From assembly GCF_014831675.1 (NCBI RefSeq), contig NZ_VJXY01000005.1, forward strand, positions 184,070 to 248,069: a DNA stretch of 64,000 nt, given 5' to 3'. This DNA comes from Komarekiella delphini-convector SJRDD-AB1. GTDB taxonomy: Bacteria; Cyanobacteriota; Cyanobacteriia; Cyanobacteriales; Nostocaceae. The translations under genes and the position numbers were made by a program. The notes beneath the pieces were generated by a model that had not been told where the DNA came from, did no database searches, and saw only the letters and a list, made by a program, of their open reading frames with translations. Shown here in pieces: positions 53,757 to 62,553 of the stretch; the first letter of the stretch is position 1, and every line of letters starts with the position of its first letter.

Positions 53757-55154
53757 CTATATAGTTAAGTTAATTTGTGTTAGTAAGATTCTCAGCCAAT
53801 AAGGAACCGCTTCTTTCATTTCCCATTTATGAGAAACTTCAATATTTTGAGTGATTTCGTAACTGATAATGGCATGGTAGAGAGCAGCGACAGGTTGCGT
53901 TTTTTCAAACACAGAAATTAATTGCTCCATTGGCATATAAACTGTCCAAGGTTCTAGATAAGAATTACGTAAACGTACTTGCACATCAATTACATCGGGA
54001 AGTTGCTGTGTAATATCTTGTAAAAAGAAAATCGCATCGAAAAAGGGATGAGATACTGCACCATCAGACCAGTCAAAATAAATAAATTTTTCATCAGTAA
54101 CAATCACATTGTCACAATGAAAATCACCATGTATCAAGGTTTGGGGTATGCCGTAAGTAGATAGTTCATAGCACATTCTCATCAGTTGAAGTGTTAAACA
54201 GGGTAATGTCGTGATTTCAGTTTCGGAAAGACGTGGCTCGTTTTGTGGCACTAGTAGCGCAGAGTTGTCTGCCAATAGCGGCTCAATCTGACTAACGAGT
54301 TTATCAATTCTTCGGTCAGGAAAGCCAATATCCAACAATTTATCGACCTGAGCAACAGCCTGAATTTGCATCTTAGCAAACAAACTTAGTGCTTCTTCCC
54401 ATTGAGTAACATCCGTGAGTTTTCCCAGATTATTGCTACCAAAATCTACCATTAATATCCAGTTATTTTGTGTATCTGTAGCTAATAAGTTAGGCAAGCT
54501 TTCGGGATAAAATTGAGTTATAAAATTGGTAATTATGGGTTCATCTGCAAATTTCCCAAATGTCGCTTTGAAGTAAATTTTTCCAGCTGTTGTACTAACT
54601 TTTAAAACGCATGAACGAGTTTGGGATCTCACTTGTTCGATTTGAGTAGTTGCACTCACTCCTAATGAATTAATTTGTGAATTAATCCAGGCTGTAGCTT
54701 GATCAAACCAGCCTATTTTTGCCCAAGGAACTCGCTTTTCGGAGATGTTATTGCTGCTAATTTCAGAAAACCAAGACTCAAGGATTTGACGAATTTTGGC
54801 AATAGCAAATTTGACGCTATCCAATTCCTCGAACTCAAACCAACGTGCATTTTTAGGCGGTTTCCATTGAAGAGAGTGATTTTCCATTGCGTACACCCTG
54901 CACCCAGCTTTGGTTTCTAGACTGTAATCTTCATAGAAACAGCGCAGTACAGTTACATCCAATCCTAATTGTGCTTTAATTGCTCGATTTATATGGTTCA
55001 CAACCCCAAAGTGATGCTCGTAAGGCACAAACCACGGCAAAGACCAGCCATTTTCGTTAGTTAGCATTAACACTTGCGGCTTGGTTCTGTGGAGAATAAT
55101 GCTGTAATAGTCGAAATGGAAATCTGGAAAGTGAACTACTGCCACTTGACTCAT
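53757..55154 (-). CDS. NUDIX-like/aminoglycoside-phosphotransferase fusion protein
   Basis: The 465-residue protein has two parts. The first 110 residues (HFPDFHFDYYSIILHRTKPQ, then NENGWSLPWFVPYEHHFG, and ALGLDVTVLRCFYED) resemble a NUDIX-type module. The second, from about 180, is an APH/kinase-like fold with the catalytic loop LIHGDFHCDNVIVTDEKFIY, then FDWSDGAVSHPFFDAIFFLQ, which hold the catalytic Asp, Asn and metal Asp. The phosphoacceptor is unknown; this type is common in cyanobacteria. I chose the ATG at 55154 (MSQVAVVHFPD) with GAGG upstream; the frame is open for 26 codons beyond it. The duplicated copy keeps this ATG but breaks the frame before it, which supports the choice. Confidence 0.85.
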   Translation of the reverse strand: MSQVAVVHFPDFHFDYYSIILHRTKPQVLMLTNENGWSLPWFVPYEHHFGVVNHINRAIKAQLGLDVTVLRCFYEDYSLETKAGCRVYAMENHSLQWKPPKNARWFEFEELDSVKFAIAKIRQILESWFSEISSNNISEKRVPWAKIGWFDQATAWINSQINSLGVSATTQIEQVRSQTRSCVLKVSTTAGKIYFKATFGKFADEPIITNFITQFYPESLPNLLATDTQNNWILMVDFGSNNLGKLTDVTQWEEALSLFAKMQIQAVAQVDKLLDIGFPDRRIDKLVSQIEPLLADNSALLVPQNEPRLSETEITTLPCLTLQLMRMCYELSTYGIPQTLIHGDFHCDNVIVTDEKFIYFDWSDGAVSHPFFDAIFFLQDITQQLPDVIDVQVRLRNSYLEPWTVYMPMEQLISVFEKTQPVAALYHAIISYEITQNIEVSHKWEMKEAVPYWLRILLTQINLTI

Positions 55155-55340
55155 AACTGGGTTCCTCAATTCGCTAGCATTAATTGGCATAAAGGAAGCC
55201 TCGTAACCAAATAATTTGTTACCTAATTGCACAAAACTTCTTCAGACAGGTGCTTGTCTTGTCTGTTGCAAGTGGTAAAGGGGTTACGAGAAGTTACTAG
55301 CGAATACGAATAAACATAGATACTGAGTTATAAGAAAAAG
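55025..55340. repeat. Direct duplication, copy 2 (parent)
   Basis: This is the parent segment of 52164-52480 and includes the promoter and start of the NUDIX-like/APH gene. The two copies are about 2.86 kb apart and flank the MBL gene. Confidence 0.85.
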
Positions 55341-55415
55341 GTATTTTCACAGATTCAATTTTAGTATATAACATTCCTGGAAGTTGAATGTAAGTGAGGA
55401 ATGTTATAAGTCAAC

Positions 55416-56276
55416 TCAAAATAAACGTGCAGGCTTGTTTTGTAACTGGGAAGCAATTAATTTCACTCGCTCAACCACAGTAATCATGTACCGATAATCC
55501 GGGACTTTCCCATTAGGTATATACCCTATTTCTTCAGCCAAAACTGAAGGAAATTCGCTCATAACTTGGCGGATGTACTCTTGGCGGTTGCGTTCGATAT
55601 TAGGCCCAATCAAAACCACACCAGATGGAACATAGTGAGGGTCTGTATAGAGTGTGCGTAAATTGGTCTGGCCTGCTTCATTAAATTCTGCGATCGAAAC
55701 AGCCCCAGCAGTTGCCTTTCCTTGAGTCACAAATTCTAATACTGTTTTGGGTGTGGGTGCAAACAGTACTTCAGCTAATGTCAAACCATAAAGATTATAA
55801 AGAGGTAGATAATATCCGGTTGCTGAACCTGGTTGACCTAAAGCAACTATTTGACCCTGTAATTGTTTTAAATCCTGAATCGGATTGTCTTTACGAACAA
55901 CCAAGATTGAGCGTAAATTACTCACACCCAGTAAAGGAAAAAGTGGAATATATTGATATCGAGCGATCGCAATAGCCGCTAACCCTGGTGGCGCAAATAC
56001 CAATGACCAAGCACGAGCCTCAAGACTCTCAATCGCCTTATTTTCGTTGAAAACAGGCTCTAGCTGAATGTATGCCTTTGTTTTTTCACCTAAATAACGA
56101 TTAAATTTAGCATATTGGTTAATAATCTCTTCGCTGCCATCATAGTTGATAACACCAATAGTTAACACGCCTTCAAAAGATGGTGTTGATTGGCATCCAG
56201 CTAATGTCAAACCTAATAGTTGTAAAAGAAATAAACGACGTGAAAATCGCAAAGGCATCACTAAATTTATAGTCAA
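55416..56276 (-). CDS. PhnD-like phosphate/phosphonate-binding lipoprotein
   Basis: The 286-residue protein has a lipoprotein signal (lipobox LAGC after FLLQLLGLTLAGCQS) and the two-domain PhnD pattern: LTIGVINYDGSEEIINQYAK, AWSLVFAPPGLAAIAIARYQ, and the phosphonate-type SATGYYLPLYNLYGL. TAGAVSIAEFNEAGQ and YVPSGVVLIGPNIERN fill the second domain. It would bind phosphite, phosphonate or a related oxyanion, or act as a sensor; no permease or ATPase is adjacent. ATG at 56276. I found no Pho box before it. Confidence 0.88.
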   Translation of the reverse strand: MTINLVMPLRFSRRLFLLQLLGLTLAGCQSTPSFEGVLTIGVINYDGSEEIINQYAKFNRYLGEKTKAYIQLEPVFNENKAIESLEARAWSLVFAPPGLAAIAIARYQYIPLFPLLGVSNLRSILVVRKDNPIQDLKQLQGQIVALGQPGSATGYYLPLYNLYGLTLAEVLFAPTPKTVLEFVTQGKATAGAVSIAEFNEAGQTNLRTLYTDPHYVPSGVVLIGPNIERNRQEYIRQVMSEFPSVLAEEIGYIPNGKVPDYRYMITVVERVKLIASQLQNKPARLF

Positions 56277-56758
56277 GGAAGTAATTGTACTCTCAGAAAT
56301 AATCTAAATAAGCTTGGGTAGTACCTAAACAGGTTATGTTGCAACAAAAAATTAATATTTGTTTAACTGTTAATTAGCTGTTTTCCTACAGATATAAATG
56401 ATATTGCACAAGCTTAAATACCAGCTTTATTTGTAAAGTGGCATTACACAACATTATGTTAAAAAACTTAAAAAATAAACACTAAGTTTAACTTGCCAAA
56501 ACAGTGCTGATACTGTTTCTCTATGAAGATGCCACTCAATCTGGCCCTTTTGTAATCCTTCTTGAAAAAATCGCTGGGAACTGGTTAAAGCATTGACCGT
56601 CTAAAGTGAAGGTAAAAGTTAAGAGTTAGAGTGATGGATGACTAATTTCAAATCACGCTTCTAGTGAAAAGCTTTCACTGCTCCCGTATGCTTACCCTTT
56701 TCATTCGGGGGTTACGTGGTTAACAATGGGTTGGATGTTTTTCAAATGATTCAACCTT
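56277..56758. other. Intergenic region before the mltA operon
   Basis: 482 AT-rich bases between divergent genes. No gene, repeat or strong motif is visible. Confidence 0.5.
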
Positions 56759-57013
56759 ATGCCTAGAACTCCTAATGAATATGCCGTACACCTCCTACTG
56801 GAAAGCGGTCACAGGGAAGAAGTACGTTTTTCGACTATTCAAGAATTTCAGAAGTGGTATAGTAGCGAACTTGTTCCCAAGTCTGCTTCTCATGATTTTA
56901 TTAGCGTGCCGATTAAGAATATTCAAGGGGAGTATATGGTAGTACGCCCATCTCGGATTGTAGCAATCCGAGTAGAACCCGTTTTTAGTTCAAGTGTTGA
57001 AAGATTCAACTAA
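56759..57013 (+). CDS. Small conserved protein of unknown function upstream of mltA
   Basis: The 84-residue protein MPRTPNEYAVHLLLESGHRE... has mixed alpha/beta character, with the strand EYMVVRPSRIVAIRVEPVFS near its end and no signal peptide. I recognise it only as a cyanobacterial-type small protein. Its stop codon (57011-57013) is directly followed by the mltA ATG, so the two are translated together. A role in peptidoglycan turnover or its regulation is a guess from position. Confidence 0.8.
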   Translation: MPRTPNEYAVHLLLESGHREEVRFSTIQEFQKWYSSELVPKSASHDFISVPIKNIQGEYMVVRPSRIVAIRVEPVFSSSVERFN

Positions 57014-58264
57014 ATGATGAGAAAAACCCTTGCTTTGCTTTCCTTAATGGGAATTGCCCTTATAAATCCACTCTGGTCAGCTGTTGCTCAGGTTCCTAAC
57101 TTACCACTGCCAGTACCAACGGCTCCTGATATCCTGCTACCGCCAATCCCAACTACTCCTCAAATACCGCCACTAGAACCAGTTGCTCTGGGAAGTTGTA
57201 CGCCTCAGTACGCTTGTTTGGGTTGGGATGAGCAAATTTTGGGTCAAAGAGGTAAAGCAGGCGATCGCAAAGCGCTATTGGCTTCCATTGACAATAGTCT
57301 GCGTTATTTGGCAAAAAAAGAGGCGATCGCAGCGTATCAAAATTATCCCATTAAGGAGATTACCCTTGATCGCGTCCGTCGGAGTTTGCTACGTTTTCGC
57401 CAACTAGTTGTTAGTTCTAAGTCAACAGCACAACTACAAGCCGCTGTCCGTCGGGAGTTTGTTTTTTACAAATCCGTGGGCAACGATGGCAAGGGTACTG
57501 TTAAATTCACTGCATATTACGAGCCTGTTTATACTGCTAGCCGAGTCAAAACCTCAGCATATAAGTATCCCCTTTATCGCCTGCCACCAGACTTTAACCA
57601 ATGGGCTAAACCCCATCCCAAACGTATTGATTTGGAAGGGAAAGATGGTTTGCTAGGGAATAAAAGCCAATTGCGTGGTTTAGAAATGCTTTGGTTTCGC
57701 GATCGCCTTGATGCATATATGGTACACATCCAAGGTTCTGCTCAAATTAAGTTAACTAATGGTACAAAAACATCAATCGGCTATGCAGGTGGAACAGATT
57801 ACCCCTGGACTAGTATCGGCAAAGAACTGGCAAAAGATGGCAAACTTCCTCTAGAAGGATTGACATTACCGCGACTGATTACTTACTTCCAAAGACAGCC
57901 ACAGGAGTTGAATAATTATCTGCCACGCTGGGAACGGTTTGTCTTTTTCCAGGAAACAGCCGGTAGGCCAGCTACGGGCAGTATTCATGTACCAGTGACA
58001 GCAGAGCGTTCTATTGCTACAGATAAGTCTCTCATGCCTCCGGGAGCACTAGCGCTGATTTACAACTCATTTCCCTACCCTACCAGTGTTGGCAAACTAG
58101 AGCGTCGGACTGTGAGCCGTTTTGTACTAGATCAGGATACAGGAAGCGCTATTAAAGGGCCAGGAAGAGTAGATTACTTCATGGGATCTGGTAAACTAGC
58201 AGGCGATCGCGCTGGTATCACAGGCGGTAATGGTTCACTATATTATTTGCTATTGCGGCAATAG
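57014..58264 (+). CDS. mltA: Membrane-bound lytic murein transglycosylase A (MltA) homologue
   Basis: The 416-residue protein has a signal peptide (MMRKTLALLSLMGIALINPL, cleavage near AVAQ), then a Pro-rich linker (26-60), then the MltA domain with KFTAYYEPVYTASRVKTSAY, FRDRLDAYMVHIQGSAQIKL, and the 3D domain DQDTGSAIKGPGRVDYFMGS with the catalytic-type Asp (DYF). It would cleave the MurNAc-GlcNAc bond to form 1,6-anhydro ends. It lacks the lipobox of E. coli MltA, so soluble or signal-anchored. It shares translation with the small gene upstream. Confidence 0.9.
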   Translation: MMRKTLALLSLMGIALINPLWSAVAQVPNLPLPVPTAPDILLPPIPTTPQIPPLEPVALGSCTPQYACLGWDEQILGQRGKAGDRKALLASIDNSLRYLAKKEAIAAYQNYPIKEITLDRVRRSLLRFRQLVVSSKSTAQLQAAVRREFVFYKSVGNDGKGTVKFTAYYEPVYTASRVKTSAYKYPLYRLPPDFNQWAKPHPKRIDLEGKDGLLGNKSQLRGLEMLWFRDRLDAYMVHIQGSAQIKLTNGTKTSIGYAGGTDYPWTSIGKELAKDGKLPLEGLTLPRLITYFQRQPQELNNYLPRWERFVFFQETAGRPATGSIHVPVTAERSIATDKSLMPPGALALIYNSFPYPTSVGKLERRTVSRFVLDQDTGSAIKGPGRVDYFMGSGKLAGDRAGITGGNGSLYYLLLRQ

Positions 58265-58308
58265 AACATTGGGTATGGGACATGGGGCATTGATTAGTTA
58301 TTAACCTT

Positions 58309-58347
58309 GTCCCCAGTCCCCAGTCCCCAGTCCCCAGTCCCCAGTCC
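58309..58347. repeat. Heptamer tract (CCCCAGT) at the end of mltA and DUF5895 genes
   Basis: Six CCCCAGT copies run up to the minus-strand stop codon at 58348-58350. The tract separates the two convergent genes. Confidence 0.85.
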
Positions 58348-59217
58348 CTAATACGGCGGATAAGCAAAATCATCTTCATCAGCGTAAACGTAAGAGTTGG
58401 AAACCCCTGCCATCGCCATCTTGGGTGTTTCTAGTTTTACAGTTTCCTTACCAAAATCTTTGTGTTCTTCAAAAGTCTTGCAGATCATTGCAGACTCAAG
58501 CGAATCCGAGGCAATCAAGTATTGTGTTAACGTCCCAACTGTAGGATGTTTGTAGTCTACAGTTGAAGCAACTAGAACCGTATTTGGTTCAATGCCTCTT
58601 TCTTCACACTCAATTATGGGGGAAAAAATCCCGTGAGCGTGGAATAGCGGGCCTTTTGGCGTTAAAGGTTGCTTGCGATATATAGCATAAGCCTTTTCTA
58701 GTTCAGCTACGAACCCACTGACGACTTTGCCTTGTTGAAATTCACAATAGGTTTTGCTGAAACTTGCTCCTGCTGCGCCATTAAGAGTTAATTGTAGTGG
58801 TGACTCATGTAAAAACTTTTTATTTTCACCTACTAAAAAAATTAAATAGCGAGTAAAAGTTTTAAATTTAAGTTTATCTGCTAAAAAAGCATCATAATTC
58901 TCTTTCAGCGTACCTAGTTTTAGACCAGTTTCCCGGTCTTTGACAGACAATGGCCCGCGACGCACTATAACTAATTGGGGAGTGCTAGTAATAAAGACAG
59001 TTTCGACTCCAGAGCTAAATTCATGCTCCACCTGTTGCCAATTGTCATCTGGTTGAAAGCCAACAGCGTGAGCATTATCCAGCTTAATCGCCAAACCGTG
59101 AGGCTGAATGCCATCTGTGCCATATCGAGGATTAATCATCTGACACCAGGGGATGACTTGAGAAGGCGGTGCATTAAATTTTTCGTCTTCAAAGTCGAAA
59201 TTAGCAGATGCTTTCAT
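58348..59217 (-). CDS. DUF5895-like cyanobacterial protein
   Basis: The 289-residue protein has no signal peptide. Conserved-looking segments are SQVIPWCQMINPRYGTDGIQ, PHGLAIKLDNAHAVGF, the middle KFKTFTRYLIFLVGENKK, and SYVYADEDDFAYPPY at the end. It resembles a family seen mainly in filamentous cyanobacteria and annotated DUF5895, but I am working from memory. Function is unknown. ATG at 59217. A 350-base upstream gap (59218-59567) shows no further feature. Confidence 0.75.
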   Translation of the reverse strand: MKASANFDFEDEKFNAPPSQVIPWCQMINPRYGTDGIQPHGLAIKLDNAHAVGFQPDDNWQQVEHEFSSGVETVFITSTPQLVIVRRGPLSVKDRETGLKLGTLKENYDAFLADKLKFKTFTRYLIFLVGENKKFLHESPLQLTLNGAAGASFSKTYCEFQQGKVVSGFVAELEKAYAIYRKQPLTPKGPLFHAHGIFSPIIECEERGIEPNTVLVASTVDYKHPTVGTLTQYLIASDSLESAMICKTFEEHKDFGKETVKLETPKMAMAGVSNSYVYADEDDFAYPPY

Positions 59218-59567
59218 CGTTTTAGGCTATACAAGAAGTGTTTTATTGAACTTTATCGGCAGGGCGCTGATGCTGGGAAGCCAGTTACGTCCGAAAATAA
59301 GTCTGAGTAGCGACTTCTAACCATCAAAGCTTTGGGGGTTTCCCATTGTAGCAAGTAGCGTCAAACTGGCATAGTGGCTTTTCCAGAGTAAGTCAGAATT
59401 AATCTCTGTTGCAATCCCTCTTCAGTCTTTTAACAACATGATGTATTTTTACAGAGTAGGCAAGGTTCTGCCACTATAAATTTATCAGTTAAAGCGGGAA
59501 GCGCAAAACCTCTAACCTACTTGTCTGATGCCATCTGTCTCCTGCTATCTCAATAGGTAATCTCATA

Positions 59568-61412
59568 TCAAAGCTTAATGCCAATTTGTTTGCAAGTTCC
59601 CAAAGCTTGCCGATACAAGTTTAAAGATCTGGGATTTTGATTAAAGTTACGGTAGATTGCCCCAATATTTTTCAGGGTTATGCATTCACTCCGAACGGAG
59701 CCGGTTTGTTGGTGAATTGCTAAAGCTTGTCCAAAAAACTCTAAGGCTTTTTTGTACTGCTTCTGTCCATAATAAACTGACCCAATACTGTTGAGGCTTA
59801 TACCTTCTCCTGACTTGTTGCCGATTTGTTTGTTAATTGCTAAAGCCTGCCCAAAGAATTCTAAAGCTTTGGGATACTGACTCTGGCTGTAGTAAAATGC
59901 CCCCATGTTATTAAAAGTTGTACCTTCCCCCGCTTTGCTGCCAATTTGTTTGTTAATTGCTAAAGCTTGCTCAATAAACTCTAGGGCTTTAGGGTACTGC
60001 TTCTGTGCATAATAAACTGACCCAATACCGTTGAGAGTAGAGGCTTCCTCAGCCTTGCTGCCGATTTGTTGGTAAATAGCTAACGCTTGCTGGTAAAACT
60101 CTAAGGCTTTGGGGTACTGACGCTGGCTGTTATAAAATCCCCCCATCCTCGCAAGACTTTTACCTTTCCCCGCTTTGCTGCCGATTTTTTGATAAATGGC
60201 TAAGGCTTGCTGGTGAAACTCTAAAGCTTTGGGGTACTGACCTTGAATGGAGTAAACGACCGCAATACTGTTGAGAGTCGAGCCTTCCTCCGCTTTGCTA
60301 CCGATTTTTTGGCAAATAGCTAAGGCTTGCTGGTAGAACTCTAAGGCTTTGGTATATTGACGCTGGCTAGAGTAGACTGACCCAAGGCTTCTAAGGTTTG
60401 CACCTTCCCCTTTCTTGTCGCCGATTTGTTTGGCAATATTATTTGCTTGCTCGAAAAACTCTAATGCTATGGGATACTGAGTGAGATTGTTGTAAACTGC
60501 CCCAATACCATTGAGGGTCTGACCTTCCACTTTCTTGTCGCCGATTTGTTTAGCAATGCCTAAAGCTTGTTGGTAGAACTCTAAAGCTTTGGCATACTGG
60601 TTTTGCCTAGAGTAAAATTCTCCAATAACGTTAAGGGTATAACTTTCCTCTTTCTTGTCATTGATTTGTTTGGCAATACCTAAAGATTGTTGGTAGAACT
60701 CTAAAGCTTTGGCGTACTGATCGATGTTGTTGTAAACTTCCCCAATACCATTAAGGGTTTGGCCTTCCACTTTCTTGTCGTCGATTTGTTTGGCAATACC
60801 TAAAGATTGTTGGTAGAACTCTAAAGCTTTGGCGTACTGATCGATGTTGTTGTAAACTTCCCCAATACCATTAAGGGTTTGGCCTTCCTGTTTCTTGTCG
60901 CCGATTTGTTTGGCAATGCCTAAAGCTTGTTGGTAGAACTCTAAAGCTTTGGCATACTGGCTCTGGCTAGAGTAAACTGCTCCAAAGCCTCTAAGTGTTG
61001 CAGCTTCTCCCTGTTTGTCACCAATTTGTTTAGTAATAGCTAAAGCTTGCTGGTAAAACTCTAAGGCTTTGGGATACTGACCGATATCGTTATAAACTTC
61101 CCCAATGTTATTAAATGTCCTTGCTTCCTTGGAGCGATCGCCAATTTCTCGATAAATAACTAAAACTCGTTGAAATGTCTCTAATGCTTGGCTTAATTGA
61201 CCTTGGTTATACTGCTGTTCGCCTACTTGGTACAGACGTAATGCCTCGTCTGTGCGCTTTTGGACTGTTTGCGTCTTTGCCGATGCACTAACTATTCCTA
61301 AACTGCTTACAAACAATGGTGAGGTCAAAGCTAGAGAAACTAACATACTCGCACTCAGCAAGCTCTGGCGATGAAGTCTGTTTGGCAGCCAAGTGCTCAA
61401 GAAATAATGCAT
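59568..61412 (-). CDS. Secreted tetratricopeptide-repeat protein
   Basis: The 614-residue protein has a signal-peptide-like N-terminus (SLLSASMLVSLALTSPLFVS, cleavage after SAS near residue 44) and about 13 tandem TPR units of exactly 40 residues (from about residue 58). A unit reads YPKALEFYQQALAIYQQIG, then a helix such as SKAEEASTLNGIGSVYYAQKQ with variations; the 120-base DNA repeat is visible. The set resembles Kinesin-light-chain-type TPR arrays. No CHAT or other effector domain follows. The ATG has GGAG upstream. Role: protein-protein interaction in the periplasm or outside. Confidence 0.93.
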   Translation of the reverse strand: MHYFLSTWLPNRLHRQSLLSASMLVSLALTSPLFVSSLGIVSASAKTQTVQKRTDEALRLYQVGEQQYNQGQLSQALETFQRVLVIYREIGDRSKEARTFNNIGEVYNDIGQYPKALEFYQQALAITKQIGDKQGEAATLRGFGAVYSSQSQYAKALEFYQQALGIAKQIGDKKQEGQTLNGIGEVYNNIDQYAKALEFYQQSLGIAKQIDDKKVEGQTLNGIGEVYNNIDQYAKALEFYQQSLGIAKQINDKKEESYTLNVIGEFYSRQNQYAKALEFYQQALGIAKQIGDKKVEGQTLNGIGAVYNNLTQYPIALEFFEQANNIAKQIGDKKGEGANLRSLGSVYSSQRQYTKALEFYQQALAICQKIGSKAEEGSTLNSIAVVYSIQGQYPKALEFHQQALAIYQKIGSKAGKGKSLARMGGFYNSQRQYPKALEFYQQALAIYQQIGSKAEEASTLNGIGSVYYAQKQYPKALEFIEQALAINKQIGSKAGEGTTFNNMGAFYYSQSQYPKALEFFGQALAINKQIGNKSGEGISLNSIGSVYYGQKQYKKALEFFGQALAIHQQTGSVRSECITLKNIGAIYRNFNQNPRSLNLYRQALGTCKQIGIKL

Positions 61413-61627
61413 AGAAATACTCCTTGCTCATTTAAAGCAGAGATATTTTACTTTAGTTTTATATCGCTCTTTTTCTAATAAAATTACGCAAGGATTGCAA
61501 TATTAACAAGTGTTTTGTGCAGATAGAAACATTGAATCTCACGGCTTCTAGCCAGGTAGAGTGTCAATTGGAAGTTCCTGAATTTTACAAGCTTTTCCGG
61601 TTGCATCACCGAACAGCCCGTCGTAGC

Positions 61628-61726
61628 GAAAAGTGTATCACGTCGTTTTCGCCGTTAGCGTAGCGGTAGCGAGTCCGCGAGCGTTTCTGTTAGCGTAGCG
61701 CTAGCGACGCAGGAGCGTCACTTTTC
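61628..61726. repeat. Palindromic repeat block (GTTAGCGTAGCGGTAGCG)
   Basis: GAAAAGTG and its inverse CACTTTTC border the block. It contains two direct copies of GTTAGCGTAGCG(G/C)TAGCGA. The sequence type is common between genes in Nostoc. Confidence 0.75.
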
Positions 61727-62018
61727 AAGCTAGACATCGCTCTGTTAACTAAGGGGAAATTCCCCAAGTTACTCTGTATTTTATAGATAAGGAAATCAAA
61801 GCATAGAAATCAGAATCTCAACTGATAGATAAGTAAACGACTAAAAGTTGAGATATTAATTAGCCCAGATGTTGAAACTAACTTACACAGAAAACAACTT
61901 TAGCCTAGATAGGCTCAACGAATCTTTAGAAAATTAGGTAAATACAAGAGTAATCCTGGCTCTGCGATCGCCTACAAAGATTTATATTGAACCGAGCACA
62001 GCTGCTTTTCTACTTCCG

Positions 62019-62234
62019 GTGAACTTATCTCATCTGGCTGATGCAGCTCAAGAAAATATTGTACAACTCTATCCTTGTGATGTCGGTTCGGTAGAAGTTA
62101 TTCTTAAAGGTACTTGGGTGACATCCGATGCAGAAAATGAAGTAGGTATTTTTATAACAGCACTGAGCAAATCTGCTGAGTTATTGCTCCACCAAATCTC
62201 ACAAAGCGAGCAATTCTGTCAACTGGGCGTGTAA
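62019..62234 (+). CDS. Small ORF, doubtful
   Basis: A 71-residue frame from a GTG (MNLSHLADAAQENIVQLYPC...). The open frame extends upstream for about 30 codons without ATG (...KIYIEPSTAAFLLP). I do not recognise the product. It could be a small gene with a rare start or a remnant. Confidence 0.3.
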   Translation: MNLSHLADAAQENIVQLYPCDVGSVEVILKGTWVTSDAENEVGIFITALSKSAELLLHQISQSEQFCQLGV

Positions 62235-62417
62235 AGGTTATAGGGTAATACCATAATTGAATATCCCCAGTCCCCAATACCCAGTCTTGCTGTTCGCGGG
62301 ACTATGGTACAACTTCCGAACCCGATCTGTTAAATCGTCCTAGCTAGTTGTGCCGCCTTTCCCCGAACAGCATCCTCTTCACCTACCTAGTTCCAAGCCT
62401 CTAGTTCTTTAACTCGT

Positions 62418-62514
62418 TCCCAGTCTGAGACTGTGAATGCTTATTGGAGGGCTACCGCCTCCCGAATTTGCGGCAGAACCGCAATGAATAGCATTTCCAG
62501 GTAGAACCTGGAAA
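62418..62514. repeat. Cluster of four short hairpins
   Basis: In order: TTCCCAGTCTGAGACTGTGAA (62418-62437), a GGAGG/CCTCC stem (62446-62462), a TTGCGG/CCGCAA stem (62468-62484) and a TTTCCAGGT/ACCTGGAAA stem (62494-62514). They end about 40 bases before the ATG at 62554. They belong to a repeat type found between many cyanobacterial genes, often fused in this order. Confidence 0.75.
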
Positions 62515-62553
62515 CGAGATTAACGAGATTAAATTATTTTTTTCTTTAATCTT

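Larger units (their letters stand above)
61413..62553. other. Repeat-rich intergenic region
   Basis: 1.14 kb holding a palindromic repeat block (61628-61726), a doubtful small ORF (62019-62234) and a cluster of four hairpins (62418-62514). Other parts show no gene. Confidence 0.6.

Noticed and set aside
59568-61412. 120-bp periodic DNA repeat as a CRISPR-like or satellite array
   Set aside because: The repeat is exactly 40 codons and encodes TPR units with a signal peptide; it is a gene.
62418-62514. Y RNA gene for the vWA/TROVE-like protein
   Set aside because: The four hairpins match common cyanobacterial intergenic repeats in sequence and order; I kept the idea only as a test in the findings.
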